Assembly (NCBI RefSeq): GCF_002091985.1
Contig: NZ_MKKX01000017.1
Location: forward strand, 496,001 to 560,000
Length of the DNA stretch: 64,000 nucleotides
Reading direction: 5' to 3'
DNA from: Rhodococcus sp. 1163
GTDB lineage: Bacteria > Actinomycetota > Actinomycetes > Mycobacteriales > Mycobacteriaceae
The notes under the pieces were generated by a model, which had not been told where the DNA came from, ran no database searches, and saw only the letters and a program-made list of their open reading frames with translations. This document shows, one piece after another, positions 26,480 to 35,008 of the stretch (position 1 is the first letter of the stretch; each line of letters begins with the position of its first letter). The position numbers were made by a program, and so were the translations under genes.

Positions 26480-26590
26480 ATGGGCTGGGGAAGAACAGGC
26501 TCGAAAGGTAAGCCCTGGACGGGTGCGGATCGTGTTGGATCCGCGGAACGGGGTTCTACGCCGACGCATGATCCGGAGCATCAGGCATGA
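26480..26590 (+). CDS. Candidate 36-residue protein coupled to the ESX substrate gene
   Basis: An ATG at 26480 with GGGGG 7 bases upstream opens a 36-codon frame that begins MGWGRTGSKGKPWTG and ends HDPEHQA. Its TGA overlaps the ATG of the next gene in an ATGA, the same 4-base coupling used through most of the operon. The peptide is basic, rich in Gly and Ser, and has no membrane segment. It may be a real small protein or simply a translated leader that delivers ribosomes to the next gene. No homologue is recognised. Confidence 0.45.
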   Translation: MGWGRTGSKGKPWTGADRVGSAERGSTPTHDPEHQA

Positions 26591-28062
26591 GCGGTGATCC
26601 TTCGGAAGAACTGCAGCAGACCCTGCGCACACTCGAGAGCATCAGCGGGTTCGGTGACATGTCGGCGCAGGAGTTCGGCGATCTGACGCGTGCCGTCGTC
26701 TACCAAGAACGAGACAGTTACGCGTACAGCGGGGGCTACGAGCCCAAGGCAGTGTTCGACGACGACCCGTTCGAGGCAATGTCGCATGGAGAGATCTTCG
26801 GGAAAGTCGAGCAGTTCCAACCTGAACGGGCCGAGGAGTCCTCCAACAACTGGCGAGCGATCGGAGCCCACGCAGCCGAGGGCGCCGATCAGTTCGCTCA
26901 GGCAATGGCCGCGGTGAACAGCACCAGCTGGCAGGGCCCATCAGCCACCGCCGCAGTCGACGGTGTGCAGGCGTACACGAAGTCGACCGCAGAGTTGAAA
27001 ACAACTGCACATCTCGTGGCGAACAAGCTGCTCGAGGCCTACACGGGGCTTCAGCAAACCAAGGCGAGCGTTCCGCCTCCGCTGGCTACCGGCCCGTTCG
27101 AGAAAGTGCTCGATGCCGTTCCGGGCTTTATCGTGCCCGGTGCGTTGAAGCAGGCCCAACACGCACGTGAAGAGGCAGAAGAAGCTGCGCGCCAGGTCAT
27201 GCACAGTGTGTACATGCCGGTCGTACATCAATCCGACGACCAGGTCCCGATTCTGCCGACCGCGCTCGATCCGGTCACCGACGGCGGTTCCGGCGACGCC
27301 GCCAGGCACCAACCGGGAACCAAGGGCCCCGGCTTCGACGCGCAACCTTTTTCTCGAGCAGACACTGCGGCCACCGGGCCCGAATCCGGCAATGGTGCTT
27401 CGGGGCAGGCCGGTTCACCTGCCTCCGACGGCGGCGCTCTTCGATCTCCCGCATCGGACACTCGGGACACCGGGACAGAGGCGTCGAGTTGGGCGCCCGG
27501 TGATGCGACACAGTCGCCGCAGCCGCCCACCGGTCCGGCCGGGGCGCAGCAAGGGGCGAATGCCCCCTCCTTATCATCACCGGCGGGGTCGTCACCCGGT
27601 GGCTCGGTACTGGGCAGCCCACTCGGTGGTCCCCGAGGTTCTGGTCCAGGCGGTTCAGGTCTCGGCGGTTCAGGTCTCGGCGGCTCAGGTTCTCGGGGCG
27701 GCAGTTCCGGCGGTGCCGGTTCTCGGTTCGGCGGGGGCTCCGGCGGTTCGGGCTCGGGTGGTTCGGGCTCGGGATCGGGAACCGGGGGGTTGAGTCGTCC
27801 AGGAGTCGGCGGCTCGGTCCTCGGGGCTCCTGGCCAGGGCAGTACCGCGGCCGGGGGCCAGGGATCGGCCGGAGGATCCGGTACGGCCGCAGGCCGTGCC
27901 GGTGCACCTGGGATGGGCGGAATGTCGCCTGGCGTAGGTCGCGGTGGGCCGGGGGGCGCAGACGACGTCCACAAGACGCCCGGTTATCTGGTCGATGCCG
28001 TCAATGGAGACGAATTGATCGGCACGCTGCCACTTGTCGTTCCACCGGTGCTCGGCGGGTGA
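26587..28062 (+). CDS. PPE/WXG100-like type VII secretion substrate with Gly-rich linker
   Basis: The 491-residue protein has three parts. Residues about 55-220 form a helical hairpin of WXG/PPE type, with AEESSNNWRAIGAHAAEGAD and the turn STSWQGPSA. Residues about 225-450 are a disordered Pro/Ser then Gly/Ser-rich linker with GGSGLGGSGL repeats. The C-terminus GYLVDAVNGDELIGTLPLVV is a conserved block seen on actinobacterial PPE-like proteins. Such proteins leave the cell through ESX (type VII) systems and need an EspG chaperone, encoded by the next gene with 4 bases of overlap. No ESX core genes lie in the window, so the secretion machine must be encoded elsewhere. Confidence 0.75.
   Translation: MSGDPSEELQQTLRTLESISGFGDMSAQEFGDLTRAVVYQERDSYAYSGGYEPKAVFDDDPFEAMSHGEIFGKVEQFQPERAEESSNNWRAIGAHAAEGADQFAQAMAAVNSTSWQGPSATAAVDGVQAYTKSTAELKTTAHLVANKLLEAYTGLQQTKASVPPPLATGPFEKVLDAVPGFIVPGALKQAQHAREEAEEAARQVMHSVYMPVVHQSDDQVPILPTALDPVTDGGSGDAARHQPGTKGPGFDAQPFSRADTAATGPESGNGASGQAGSPASDGGALRSPASDTRDTGTEASSWAPGDATQSPQPPTGPAGAQQGANAPSLSSPAGSSPGGSVLGSPLGGPRGSGPGGSGLGGSGLGGSGSRGGSSGGAGSRFGGGSGGSGSGGSGSGSGTGGLSRPGVGGSVLGAPGQGSTAAGGQGSAGGSGTAAGRAGAPGMGGMSPGVGRGGPGGADDVHKTPGYLVDAVNGDELIGTLPLVVPPVLGG
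27645..27700 (+). repeat. Direct 15-bp repeats encoding GGSGL units
   Basis: Three to four near-identical units of the form GGTTCAGGTCTCGGC encode GGSGLGGSGLGGSGS in the linker of the ESX-type protein. They are in phase with the reading frame, so copy number could vary without frameshift, changing linker length. Confidence 0.6.
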
Positions 28063-28835
28063 ACGAGCGCGAGTGGACCATGACCGGCCTCGAATTTCGG
28101 GTCATGATGGAACAGTTCGGGCGCGATCGATTGCCGTTCCCACTGCAAATTCGTGCGACCGCAAGCTCGGCAGCCGAATATCACCGTCGATGCCACGAGG
28201 CGTCGATAGGCATCGCGACGAAGATGGACGAAGACCTGCGCGAGGCCGGACGGATCCTTCTCGACCCGCGGCTTCGAATCGAAGTCGTCGGCCATACGCG
28301 GAGCACGAGCGCAGCCGACGGCTCCGGCGACATCAAAATACGTGGCCATGCCGCGATCCGACACGACAGTGCAGCGGTGCTGATCCAACAACCCGGACTC
28401 GATGATTCCTCCGGCGGCCCGGTGACGGTTCGCCTGGTCGCTTCGCATCGCGCCGTGAATCGAGTACTGGGAGCACTGCCCGAATCCCCGAAGGGCACAC
28501 ACCCTCGCATCGACATCCCGCGGCCTTCTCCGATCGGACGATCGACCGCGAACTCAGTCGTGTTCGACAGCGCCACAGGATCGACCTCCAGGGAGCACTT
28601 CGACCGACTTCTGGGCCGACGTCGAACCAGCGCAGGCGAAATCCTCGTCTGCCCTGGCAAAACCACCGACAATCGAGTGGAAAAGAACTTGGCTGGTTTT
28701 CACTGGGTGGACAACGCCGACGACGGTCGATACCTGGTCCGGTCCGGCTCTACTGTCAGCGTCATTCCTGCCTCCGATTCCGACGTGGCCGCGGAAGTCC
28801 GAAGGCTCGCCACAGAGTTGGCAGCCGAGACCTGA
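28059..28835 (+). CDS. EspG-like ESX secretion chaperone
   Basis: The 258-residue product starts at a GTG within the previous stop. The N-terminus TMTGLEFRVMMEQFGRDRLP, the central ALPESPKGTHPRIDIPRPSP and the C-terminal AGFHWVDNADDGRYLVRSGS follow the EspG family pattern. EspG proteins bind the helical tip of PPE partners in the cytosol and deliver them to the cognate ESX machine. Its pairing with the upstream PPE-like gene is the standard arrangement. Overall divergence from mycobacterial EspG is high, so this rests on motif order and context. Confidence 0.7.
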   Translation: MNEREWTMTGLEFRVMMEQFGRDRLPFPLQIRATASSAAEYHRRCHEASIGIATKMDEDLREAGRILLDPRLRIEVVGHTRSTSAADGSGDIKIRGHAAIRHDSAAVLIQQPGLDDSSGGPVTVRLVASHRAVNRVLGALPESPKGTHPRIDIPRPSPIGRSTANSVVFDSATGSTSREHFDRLLGRRRTSAGEILVCPGKTTDNRVEKNLAGFHWVDNADDGRYLVRSGSTVSVIPASDSDVAAEVRRLATELAAET

Positions 28836-28945
28836 AGCCGACGACGGGCACGGGTTGCGGAACTTCGTCCACAACATTCGGACATTTCGACCCAGTACAT
28901 TGGTGTGCGCACTTCACGACCCGCTCTCATCGAAAAGGACACACA

Positions 28946-30175
28946 TTGTCTGCTCCAGCCGGTCAGCCCTTGGCGAAGGGACAAAACGGTCCGATCACCG
29001 TGAACAACGTGGTCGTATCCGTGCAGCTCAGCGCTCCTGCCGACCTGTCGGCACTTCTGGTAACCGGGGACGGCAAAGTTCGCACCGACGCGGACTTCGT
29101 CTTCTTCAATCAGCCGACCGGGCCAGGTGTCCGCCTGGCGCCCGGTGCCGCTGGGCAACCCGGACAGTTGTCGATTGCGCTGACCGAGATCCCCGCCGAT
29201 ATCGAACAGATCCGCGCGGTCATCACCCTCGACGACGCGTCGAGCAGCTTCGGCCGAGCCGCCCCACCGACCGCTCGCATCGCCGACGCGCAGGGCAATG
29301 TGTTGTACGAGTATGTCGTCGACGGTCTGAGCAGCGAATCCATCGTGATCGCTGTCGAGGTGTACCGACGCTCGGGCACGTGGAAAGTTCGGGCCGTAGG
29401 ACAGGGCTACTCCGGTGGTTTCGCCGCATTGGTCACCGACCACGGTGTGTCCGTCGACGACGCTCCCGCCGCGCAACCGGCAGCCCCGGCTCCTCCCGCA
29501 GCCCCGGCTCCTCCCGCACCCGCACCGACACCACCCGCACCGACACCACCGCCGTCCGGCCCATCCGAGGTCAGTTTGACGAAAGCCCGGCCGGTCAGTC
29601 TGACCAAGGGTCAAAAGGTCACACTGCGCAAGGACGGTGGAGTCGCGCTGACGAAGATCCGGATGGGTCTGGGATGGGACCCGGTGGCGGCGCCCAAGAA
29701 GACCGGCTTCTTCGGCGGTGGCGGACGCAGCGGAGCCATCGATCTGGACGCGTCGGCGATCATGTTCGCCGGGCGCAACGTGGCAGACGTCGTGTATTAC
29801 GGCCAGCTGAAGGCCAAGGACGGGTCGATCCTGCATCAGGGCGACAACCTGACCGGCGCCGGCGAGGGCGACGACGAGGTAGTGAACGTCGACCTCACTC
29901 GTGTTCCCGCGAATGTGACCGCGATCGTGTTCACGGTGACCTCGTACCGAGGACAAACTTTCGAGCAGGTCGAGAACGCATTCTGCCGCCTCGTCGACGA
30001 CACCAACAACGCCGAGCTCGCCCGCTTCACGCTCCAGGGCGGGATGCCGTTCACCGGCCTCGTCATGGCAAAGGTCTACCGCGAGGGTGGTAACTGGAAA
30101 CTTCAGGCAATCGGTGACGGCATCGCCGCCAAGCACGCAGGCGAAGCCGTTCCGCATCTCGGCAAGTACATCTAG
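28946..30175 (+). CDS. Double TerD-domain protein with Pro/Ala-rich linker
   Basis: The 409-residue protein starts at the TTG at 28946, 8 bases after AAAGGA. The first TerD-like domain (about 1-165) includes ADLSALLVTGDGKVRTDADF and FFNQPTGPG but lacks the acidic calcium loop. A Pro/Ala linker (about 168-205) follows. The second TerD domain (about 206-409) has the intact loop GDNLTGAGEGDDEVV and the usual C-terminus. The gene lies 110 bases after the EspG-like gene on the same strand. A degenerate N-terminal domain with an intact C-terminal one suggests one acts as partner-binding module and the other as calcium sensor (inference). Confidence 0.88.
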   Translation: MSAPAGQPLAKGQNGPITVNNVVVSVQLSAPADLSALLVTGDGKVRTDADFVFFNQPTGPGVRLAPGAAGQPGQLSIALTEIPADIEQIRAVITLDDASSSFGRAAPPTARIADAQGNVLYEYVVDGLSSESIVIAVEVYRRSGTWKVRAVGQGYSGGFAALVTDHGVSVDDAPAAQPAAPAPPAAPAPPAPAPTPPAPTPPPSGPSEVSLTKARPVSLTKGQKVTLRKDGGVALTKIRMGLGWDPVAAPKKTGFFGGGGRSGAIDLDASAIMFAGRNVADVVYYGQLKAKDGSILHQGDNLTGAGEGDDEVVNVDLTRVPANVTAIVFTVTSYRGQTFEQVENAFCRLVDDTNNAELARFTLQGGMPFTGLVMAKVYREGGNWKLQAIGDGIAAKHAGEAVPHLGKYI

Positions 30176-31770
30176 TCCACTCGCATGGGCACGGAAACCG
30201 CCTGCGGTGCAGCGGTTTTCGTGACCCGATGCGTATCCGGCGCACGGTCGAGCACTCCGCCCACCGGATCGTCCACCCCGCCCAGTCGCACCAGATCCTC
30301 GTCAGGATGATAGATCTGTCGAACTATCAACGCGCACAGTGCGATCACAGCAATGTCACGCACGACGACGGTAGCGGTGAACCACTGCTCCGGGACACCC
30401 TTGTCAGCGACACCGAGGTAGTAGTACATCCGGGGGAACCAGACGAAGGCGTCGATCGCCATCCAGGCCAACAGCACTCTTCGATGCGGTAGCGCGAGCA
30501 CAGCCAGCGGCACGAGCCACAGTGAGTACTGCGGACTCCACACTTTGTTGGTCAGCAGGAACCCGGCGACGACGAGGAAGCTCAGCTGTGCCAATCGCGG
30601 ACGCATCGGAGCATTCATCGCGATGTAGGCGATACCGGCGCACACGGCAACGAACAGCACCATCGTGACGGTGTTGAGAAACAGCGGTTTGTCACCCGGA
30701 TACAAGGTTCCGTCGAATCCACTCCATCCGGTGAACGACGAGATGACGTTGTAGATCGAATCCGGGTCGGCAGCGCGCATGGAGTTGAGCCGAAAGAACT
30801 CCGACCATCCGTTCGGAAACAGAAGTGCAATAGGAAGATTGACAGCCAGCCACGCTCCGAGTGCGGCACCGGCGGTCAGAGACCATTCGCGCATTTTCCC
30901 AGCGCGCCAACACAATACGAGCAGCGGGCCGAGGAGAAGCAGGGGATACAACTTGGTCGCGCCGCCGAGACCGAGCAGGACTCCGGCCAGCACGGGTCGC
31001 TTCTTACCCCAAGCCAAGATTCCTACGGCAGCGAAAGCTGTTGCCAGCGCATCGAAATTGGTGAAACCGTGCACGATGACCAGCGGTGAACCTGCCACGA
31101 GGGCCGCATCCCAGATGCGCCGTCCGGCCGACATCGCTGTCGCCCAGACGGTGACCAACCATGCAAGGGCCAACCCGATCGCGACGACGTTGAAGTAGAT
31201 CACCACCGAGAGTGCCTGCGGCAGCCAGGAGATCGAACTCCACGCCTTGGCCACGACCATCGAGCCGTACTGATACATCCCCGACAGGACCGGATACTCC
31301 ATGTAGCGAATCTGAGTGGTCCCGTCCGCGGCCACTTCTTCCCAGGACTTCTTGTACGGGAAGGCACCCTGATCCAAGCGCTCTGCGCCGTACAACGGAA
31401 CCGTGTCGGAATAGCACATTGCAACGTACTGACGGCTGCCACTCCAGTCGAGACCGAACGATCCCTCTGGTCCGTTGGGCGCCTGCTGAATACAGCCGGC
31501 CTTGGCGAACCAACCGAAGCTCAGGAACACCACGGCGAGGAGCAACACCACCCGAAGCGGCGTCAGAAATCGCTGGCGGCCGATCAGTGCGTGCTTGCCC
31601 GCCGACCCACCGATGACCGCAGCGAACTCTGCGGTCATCGGGTCGTTCGCGCCCGGGAGATCTCGGGCCACGTTCGATGAGCGGTCTGGTGCCAACGGCC
31701 CCGGGCTCGCAACGACTTTCCTCGCCCCGGGTTCGGTGACTCCGGATTCGATGGCTCTGTCGTCGCTCAC
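30172..31770 (-). CDS. DUF2029/GT87-type membrane glycosyltransferase next to ponA1
   Basis: The 532-residue protein has a 60-residue polar N-terminus and about eleven membrane segments. It keeps the family landmarks WSGSRQYVAMCYSDTVPLYG, IRYMEYPVLSGMYQYGSMV, HGFTNFDALATAFAAVGILA and KVWSPQYSLWLVPLAVLALP. Position after ponA1 on the same strand, 9 bases apart, matches the mycobacterial ponA1-Rv0051 pair. It probably transfers a sugar from a polyprenyl-phosphate donor outside the membrane; the sugar is unknown. Its TAG stop lies in a CTAG that also supplies the stop of the convergent double-TerD gene. Confidence 0.85.
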   Translation of the reverse strand: MSDDRAIESGVTEPGARKVVASPGPLAPDRSSNVARDLPGANDPMTAEFAAVIGGSAGKHALIGRQRFLTPLRVVLLLAVVFLSFGWFAKAGCIQQAPNGPEGSFGLDWSGSRQYVAMCYSDTVPLYGAERLDQGAFPYKKSWEEVAADGTTQIRYMEYPVLSGMYQYGSMVVAKAWSSISWLPQALSVVIYFNVVAIGLALAWLVTVWATAMSAGRRIWDAALVAGSPLVIVHGFTNFDALATAFAAVGILAWGKKRPVLAGVLLGLGGATKLYPLLLLGPLLVLCWRAGKMREWSLTAGAALGAWLAVNLPIALLFPNGWSEFFRLNSMRAADPDSIYNVISSFTGWSGFDGTLYPGDKPLFLNTVTMVLFVAVCAGIAYIAMNAPMRPRLAQLSFLVVAGFLLTNKVWSPQYSLWLVPLAVLALPHRRVLLAWMAIDAFVWFPRMYYYLGVADKGVPEQWFTATVVVRDIAVIALCALIVRQIYHPDEDLVRLGGVDDPVGGVLDRAPDTHRVTKTAAPQAVSVPMRVD

Positions 31771-31779
31771 CCCGTCACG

Positions 31780-34509
31780 CTACCGAGCCGGAGCAGGTTC
31801 GAGCTCTTCTTCGGGCGTCTGTGGTGTGGCGGGTTCGGGCGTCGGCGACTGCGCCGGCGCCGGTGCGAGGCCGGGTAGCGGAATCGTCACCCCTGGAAGG
31901 ATCTCGACCTGGCGCGGTGTGATCACGACGGGCGGCGAAATCTCCGTCGGGATCGGCAACGTGATCGCCGGTGGCGGCGTCACCACTGCTGCGCTGGGTG
32001 TCGTGGACGGGGCTGCGGGAGCCGAGTACTGCGGCACACCAGCCTGACCGGCGATCGGCTCCGGCGTCGGGAAGGACTCGTTGGACGTTCCTTCCAACGA
32101 GCCGTCCATCGTGTCCTTCCAGATGTCCGACGGGAGTCCGGAACCGTAGATCGATCCGCCGTAGCTGTTCTGCAGCGGAAGTCCCTGTTCGGTTCCCACC
32201 CACACTGCCGTCGACAGTGACGGGGTGTACCCGACCATCCAAGCATCCTTGTTCTCGCCGGTGTCGCCGAGCTGTGCAGTGCCCGTCTTCGCGGCGGATT
32301 GACGGCCACCGTCCAGATTGTGGCCCTTGGAGTATCCGGCAATCGGCCGCATCGCAGCCGTGACGTTGTCCGCAACAGCAGCAGAGGTGACCTGCTCGCC
32401 TGCCTCTGCGCCCCGATCCAACAGGACCGTTCCGTCGGCCGTGACGACGCGCTGCACGAAGTGCGGTGCGTGGTAGACGCCCGACGCAGCGAGTGTCGCA
32501 TAGGCGGAGGCCATGTCGATCACGCGAGACTGGTACTGGCCGAGCACGATTCCGTTGTTCGGTCCGGCACCGTTCGGCTCGGTCAACGTGGGACCGACGC
32601 CCGGGATTTCCTCGGGAATTCCAAGCTTGTGTGCCATATCGGCGATCGCCTGCGAACCGTTGTCCATCGACAACTGCAAGCGGTAGAAGCTCGTGTTGAG
32701 AGAGCGTTTGAGCGCCTCTGCAATGGTGCACGTTCCGCAGGATTCGCCCTCGACATTGCTGATGGGGATGCCATTGACGGTAAGCGGTGAGCTGTCGAAC
32801 ATCTGCGAAAGCGGAATGCCCTGATCCAGTGCCGCCGCAAGGCCGAAGACCTTGAACGAGGATCCCGTCTGCAGGCCGGACTGGGCGAAGTCGAATCCGC
32901 CGCCGTCCGAGCCGCCGTAGTAGGACTTGACCGCACCCGTGCGTGGGTCGACCGAAACCGACGCCGTGCGCAGCTCGGAGGGCTCGCCCTCCATGTTCGA
33001 ATCGACCGCATCGATCACTGCAGCCTGCGCCACGGGATCGATCGTCGTAGTGATCTGCAATCCCTCGGTGTTGAGGTCCTGTTCACTGACACCCGCCGCC
33101 GACAATTCACGCAGGACCTGGGACTTGATCAGCCCGTTGGGTCCGGAGTCACTGTCACCGGTGTCGGCCTGTGCACCTGGAATCCACCGTGGAAACTGCA
33201 TCGCCGCACGCTCCGCCTGCTCCAGGTTGCCCTGTGCGACCATGCCGTCGAGCACGTAGTTCCACCGGGTCTGAGCACCGGTCGGATTGAACTCGGGGTC
33301 GAGGCCGGACGGCTGCTGAATGGTGGCCGCCAGCATGGCACCTTCTTCGACGGTCAACTGATCGACCGGCTTGCCGAAATACGCCGTCGACGCGGCCGCG
33401 ATGCCGTACGCACCTCGGCCGAAGTAGATCGTGTTCAGGTATGCCGCCAGGATGTCGTCCTTGGACCACTGACGAGCCATCTTCGAGGAGATGACGAGCT
33501 CGCGCATCTTTCGCGTCAAGGTGCGTTCGGATCCGACAAGGGCATTCTTGACGTACTGCTGGGTGATGGTCGAGCCACCACCGGCACTGTCGCGTCCGAG
33601 AACGTTGTCACGCAATGCGCGTCCGAAGCCGGTGACCGAGAAGCCGGGATTGGAATAGAAGTCCCTGTCCTCCGCTGACAGCACTGCGTTACGCACGTGC
33701 ACCGGCACCTGCTCGATCGAGACATCGGTGCGATTGCCCTCGGGGGGCACGACCCTACCGAGCACACTCGAACCATCGGACGCCAGAATGGTGGCGACCT
33801 GGTTGGTCTTGATGTCACCCGGGCGTGGGACGTCCTCGACCGTGTAGGCGACCATGAACGTCAGAATCGGGATGATCATCCCCAACGCGATCAGCGCATA
33901 CAGCGTTCGACGGGCGACCCGCCACTTGGACTTCTTCTTCGTGTTCGCGGCGGAACCTCTCTCGGGCGGTTCGGGCGGTTCATTGCCCGAAGAACGTGGG
34001 GGCGGGTTGTCCGGCGGCCCGGTCGGCGGAAGCCCACCGGCACCGCGTGCAATGGGCGGGCCCGTTTCAGGGCCGCGATTGGGCAGCGGAGGGCGCCCGG
34101 GCGGTGGACCAGCCGGGCCATTGCCGGTAGCTGGACGGCCTGCGGGTGGACGGCCCGCGGGTGGACGGCCTGCTTGCGCTGGCCCGCCCGGTACGGGTCG
34201 ACCGGCCTGCGGCGGGGGCCCCTGTGGTCGGAGCGGCGGACCCTGTTGGCCTCCCAGAGGTGGACCCTGCGGCCGACCCGGAGGTGGACCCTGCGGCCGA
34301 CCTGGAGGCGGACCCAGTGGCCGACCCTGCGCATCGCGTCGAACACCGGGGGGTGGGCCCAGTGGCCGACCCTGCGCATCACGTCGAACACCGGGAGGTG
34401 GGCCCATGGGAGGACGGCCGGGAGGCGGGCCGCCGGCGCCGTGTGTCTTGTCGCTGCCGCCAGGTGTGTTGTCGCTGCCACCAGGCGTGTTGTCGTAGGG
34501 GGAACTCAC
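31780..34509 (-). CDS. ponA1: Class A penicillin-binding protein (bifunctional transglycosylase/transpeptidase)
   Basis: The start is taken as the GTG at 34509 (909 residues; GGAG 8 bases upstream). An in-frame ATG at 34659 would run into the previous gene. Residues 1-220 are a cytoplasmic Pro/Gly-rich extension with a 15-residue tandem repeat. A membrane anchor precedes the glycosyltransferase-51 domain with SAEDRDFYSNPGFSVTGFGR and GGSTITQQYVKNALVG. The transpeptidase domain has the active serine in TGSSFKVF, SLNTSF as second motif and KTGTAQLG as third. The C-terminus is a Pro/Thr-rich tail with no obvious PASTA domain. It polymerises and cross-links peptidoglycan. Confidence 0.94.
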   Translation of the reverse strand: MSSPYDNTPGGSDNTPGGSDKTHGAGGPPPGRPPMGPPPGVRRDAQGRPLGPPPGVRRDAQGRPLGPPPGRPQGPPPGRPQGPPLGGQQGPPLRPQGPPPQAGRPVPGGPAQAGRPPAGRPPAGRPATGNGPAGPPPGRPPLPNRGPETGPPIARGAGGLPPTGPPDNPPPRSSGNEPPEPPERGSAANTKKKSKWRVARRTLYALIALGMIIPILTFMVAYTVEDVPRPGDIKTNQVATILASDGSSVLGRVVPPEGNRTDVSIEQVPVHVRNAVLSAEDRDFYSNPGFSVTGFGRALRDNVLGRDSAGGGSTITQQYVKNALVGSERTLTRKMRELVISSKMARQWSKDDILAAYLNTIYFGRGAYGIAAASTAYFGKPVDQLTVEEGAMLAATIQQPSGLDPEFNPTGAQTRWNYVLDGMVAQGNLEQAERAAMQFPRWIPGAQADTGDSDSGPNGLIKSQVLRELSAAGVSEQDLNTEGLQITTTIDPVAQAAVIDAVDSNMEGEPSELRTASVSVDPRTGAVKSYYGGSDGGGFDFAQSGLQTGSSFKVFGLAAALDQGIPLSQMFDSSPLTVNGIPISNVEGESCGTCTIAEALKRSLNTSFYRLQLSMDNGSQAIADMAHKLGIPEEIPGVGPTLTEPNGAGPNNGIVLGQYQSRVIDMASAYATLAASGVYHAPHFVQRVVTADGTVLLDRGAEAGEQVTSAAVADNVTAAMRPIAGYSKGHNLDGGRQSAAKTGTAQLGDTGENKDAWMVGYTPSLSTAVWVGTEQGLPLQNSYGGSIYGSGLPSDIWKDTMDGSLEGTSNESFPTPEPIAGQAGVPQYSAPAAPSTTPSAAVVTPPPAITLPIPTEISPPVVITPRQVEILPGVTIPLPGLAPAPAQSPTPEPATPQTPEEELEPAPAR
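34313..34402 (-). repeat. 45-bp direct repeat in the Pro-rich N-terminal region of ponA1
   Basis: Two adjacent 45-base units, 34313-34357 and 34358-34402, differ at two bases and encode PLGPPPGVRRDAQGR twice. Shorter GPPPGRPQ repeats follow. Being a multiple of three, the unit can change copy number without breaking the gene. Confidence 0.8.
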
Positions 34510-34579
34510 GTACAGGTCTCCAGTGGTTGCGGCTGGCACATCCGTATGCCGACCGGGGTTGTCAGCGACGCGATGTGTG

Positions 34580-35008
34580 TCACTCGCTCGCTGTTCGACG
34601 GTTCGGTTCGCGAGATCCCGATCGGGGCCGTCGCGGTTGCTTCGGGGTGGGAACTGCACCTAGTACATAGGACTGAACCAGGTGATTCCAACTGCAGGAA
34701 CGACAGACTTCGACGACGTGAACCGAGAACTCCTCCTGCGTCGCCGCGAGGCGAACGAGTTCGTCCGCCGTGCGCGCCGAGCCCGAGAGTGTCCCCAGCT
34801 TCTCACCGAACACCCACGAGACGAGGGTGAGCTGCTCCTTGCGGCAGATCGGGCATGCGATTTCGCTACCGCGGCCGTGGAACTTGGCCGCACGCAGTAG
34901 ATAAGGATCGGCATCACACACTGCGGTCACGCCGGTCCTGCCCGAATACACCTCGGCGAGCAGTGACCGTCGCTGAAGGGCGTAGTCCACCACCTGTCGC
35001 TGAAGTCG
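34580..35008 (-). CDS. DUF5318-family conserved actinobacterial protein
   Basis: The 142-residue product is taken from the GTG at 35008, because family members begin at RLQRQVVDYALQRRSLLAEV; an ATG at 35041 would add 11 residues. It contains CPICRKEQLTLVSWVFGEKL and CRSCSWNHLVQSYVLGA, two CxxC pairs that could form a zinc ribbon. The function is unknown. The neighbourhood (padR and ino1 on one side, ponA1 on the other) is the same as for mycobacterial Rv0049, and it probably shares transcription with ponA1, whose start lies 70 bases downstream. Confidence 0.75.
   Translation of the reverse strand, partial: RLQRQVVDYALQRRSLLAEVYSGRTGVTAVCDADPYLLRAAKFHGRGSEIACPICRKEQLTLVSWVFGEKLGTLSGSARTADELVRLAATQEEFSVHVVEVCRSCSWNHLVQSYVLGAVPTPKQPRRPRSGSREPNRRTASE

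Noticed and set aside
27600-27800. Short repeats that might suggest a CRISPR or satellite array
   Set aside because: Units are 15 bases, contiguous and in phase with the Gly-rich reading frame; there are no spacers.
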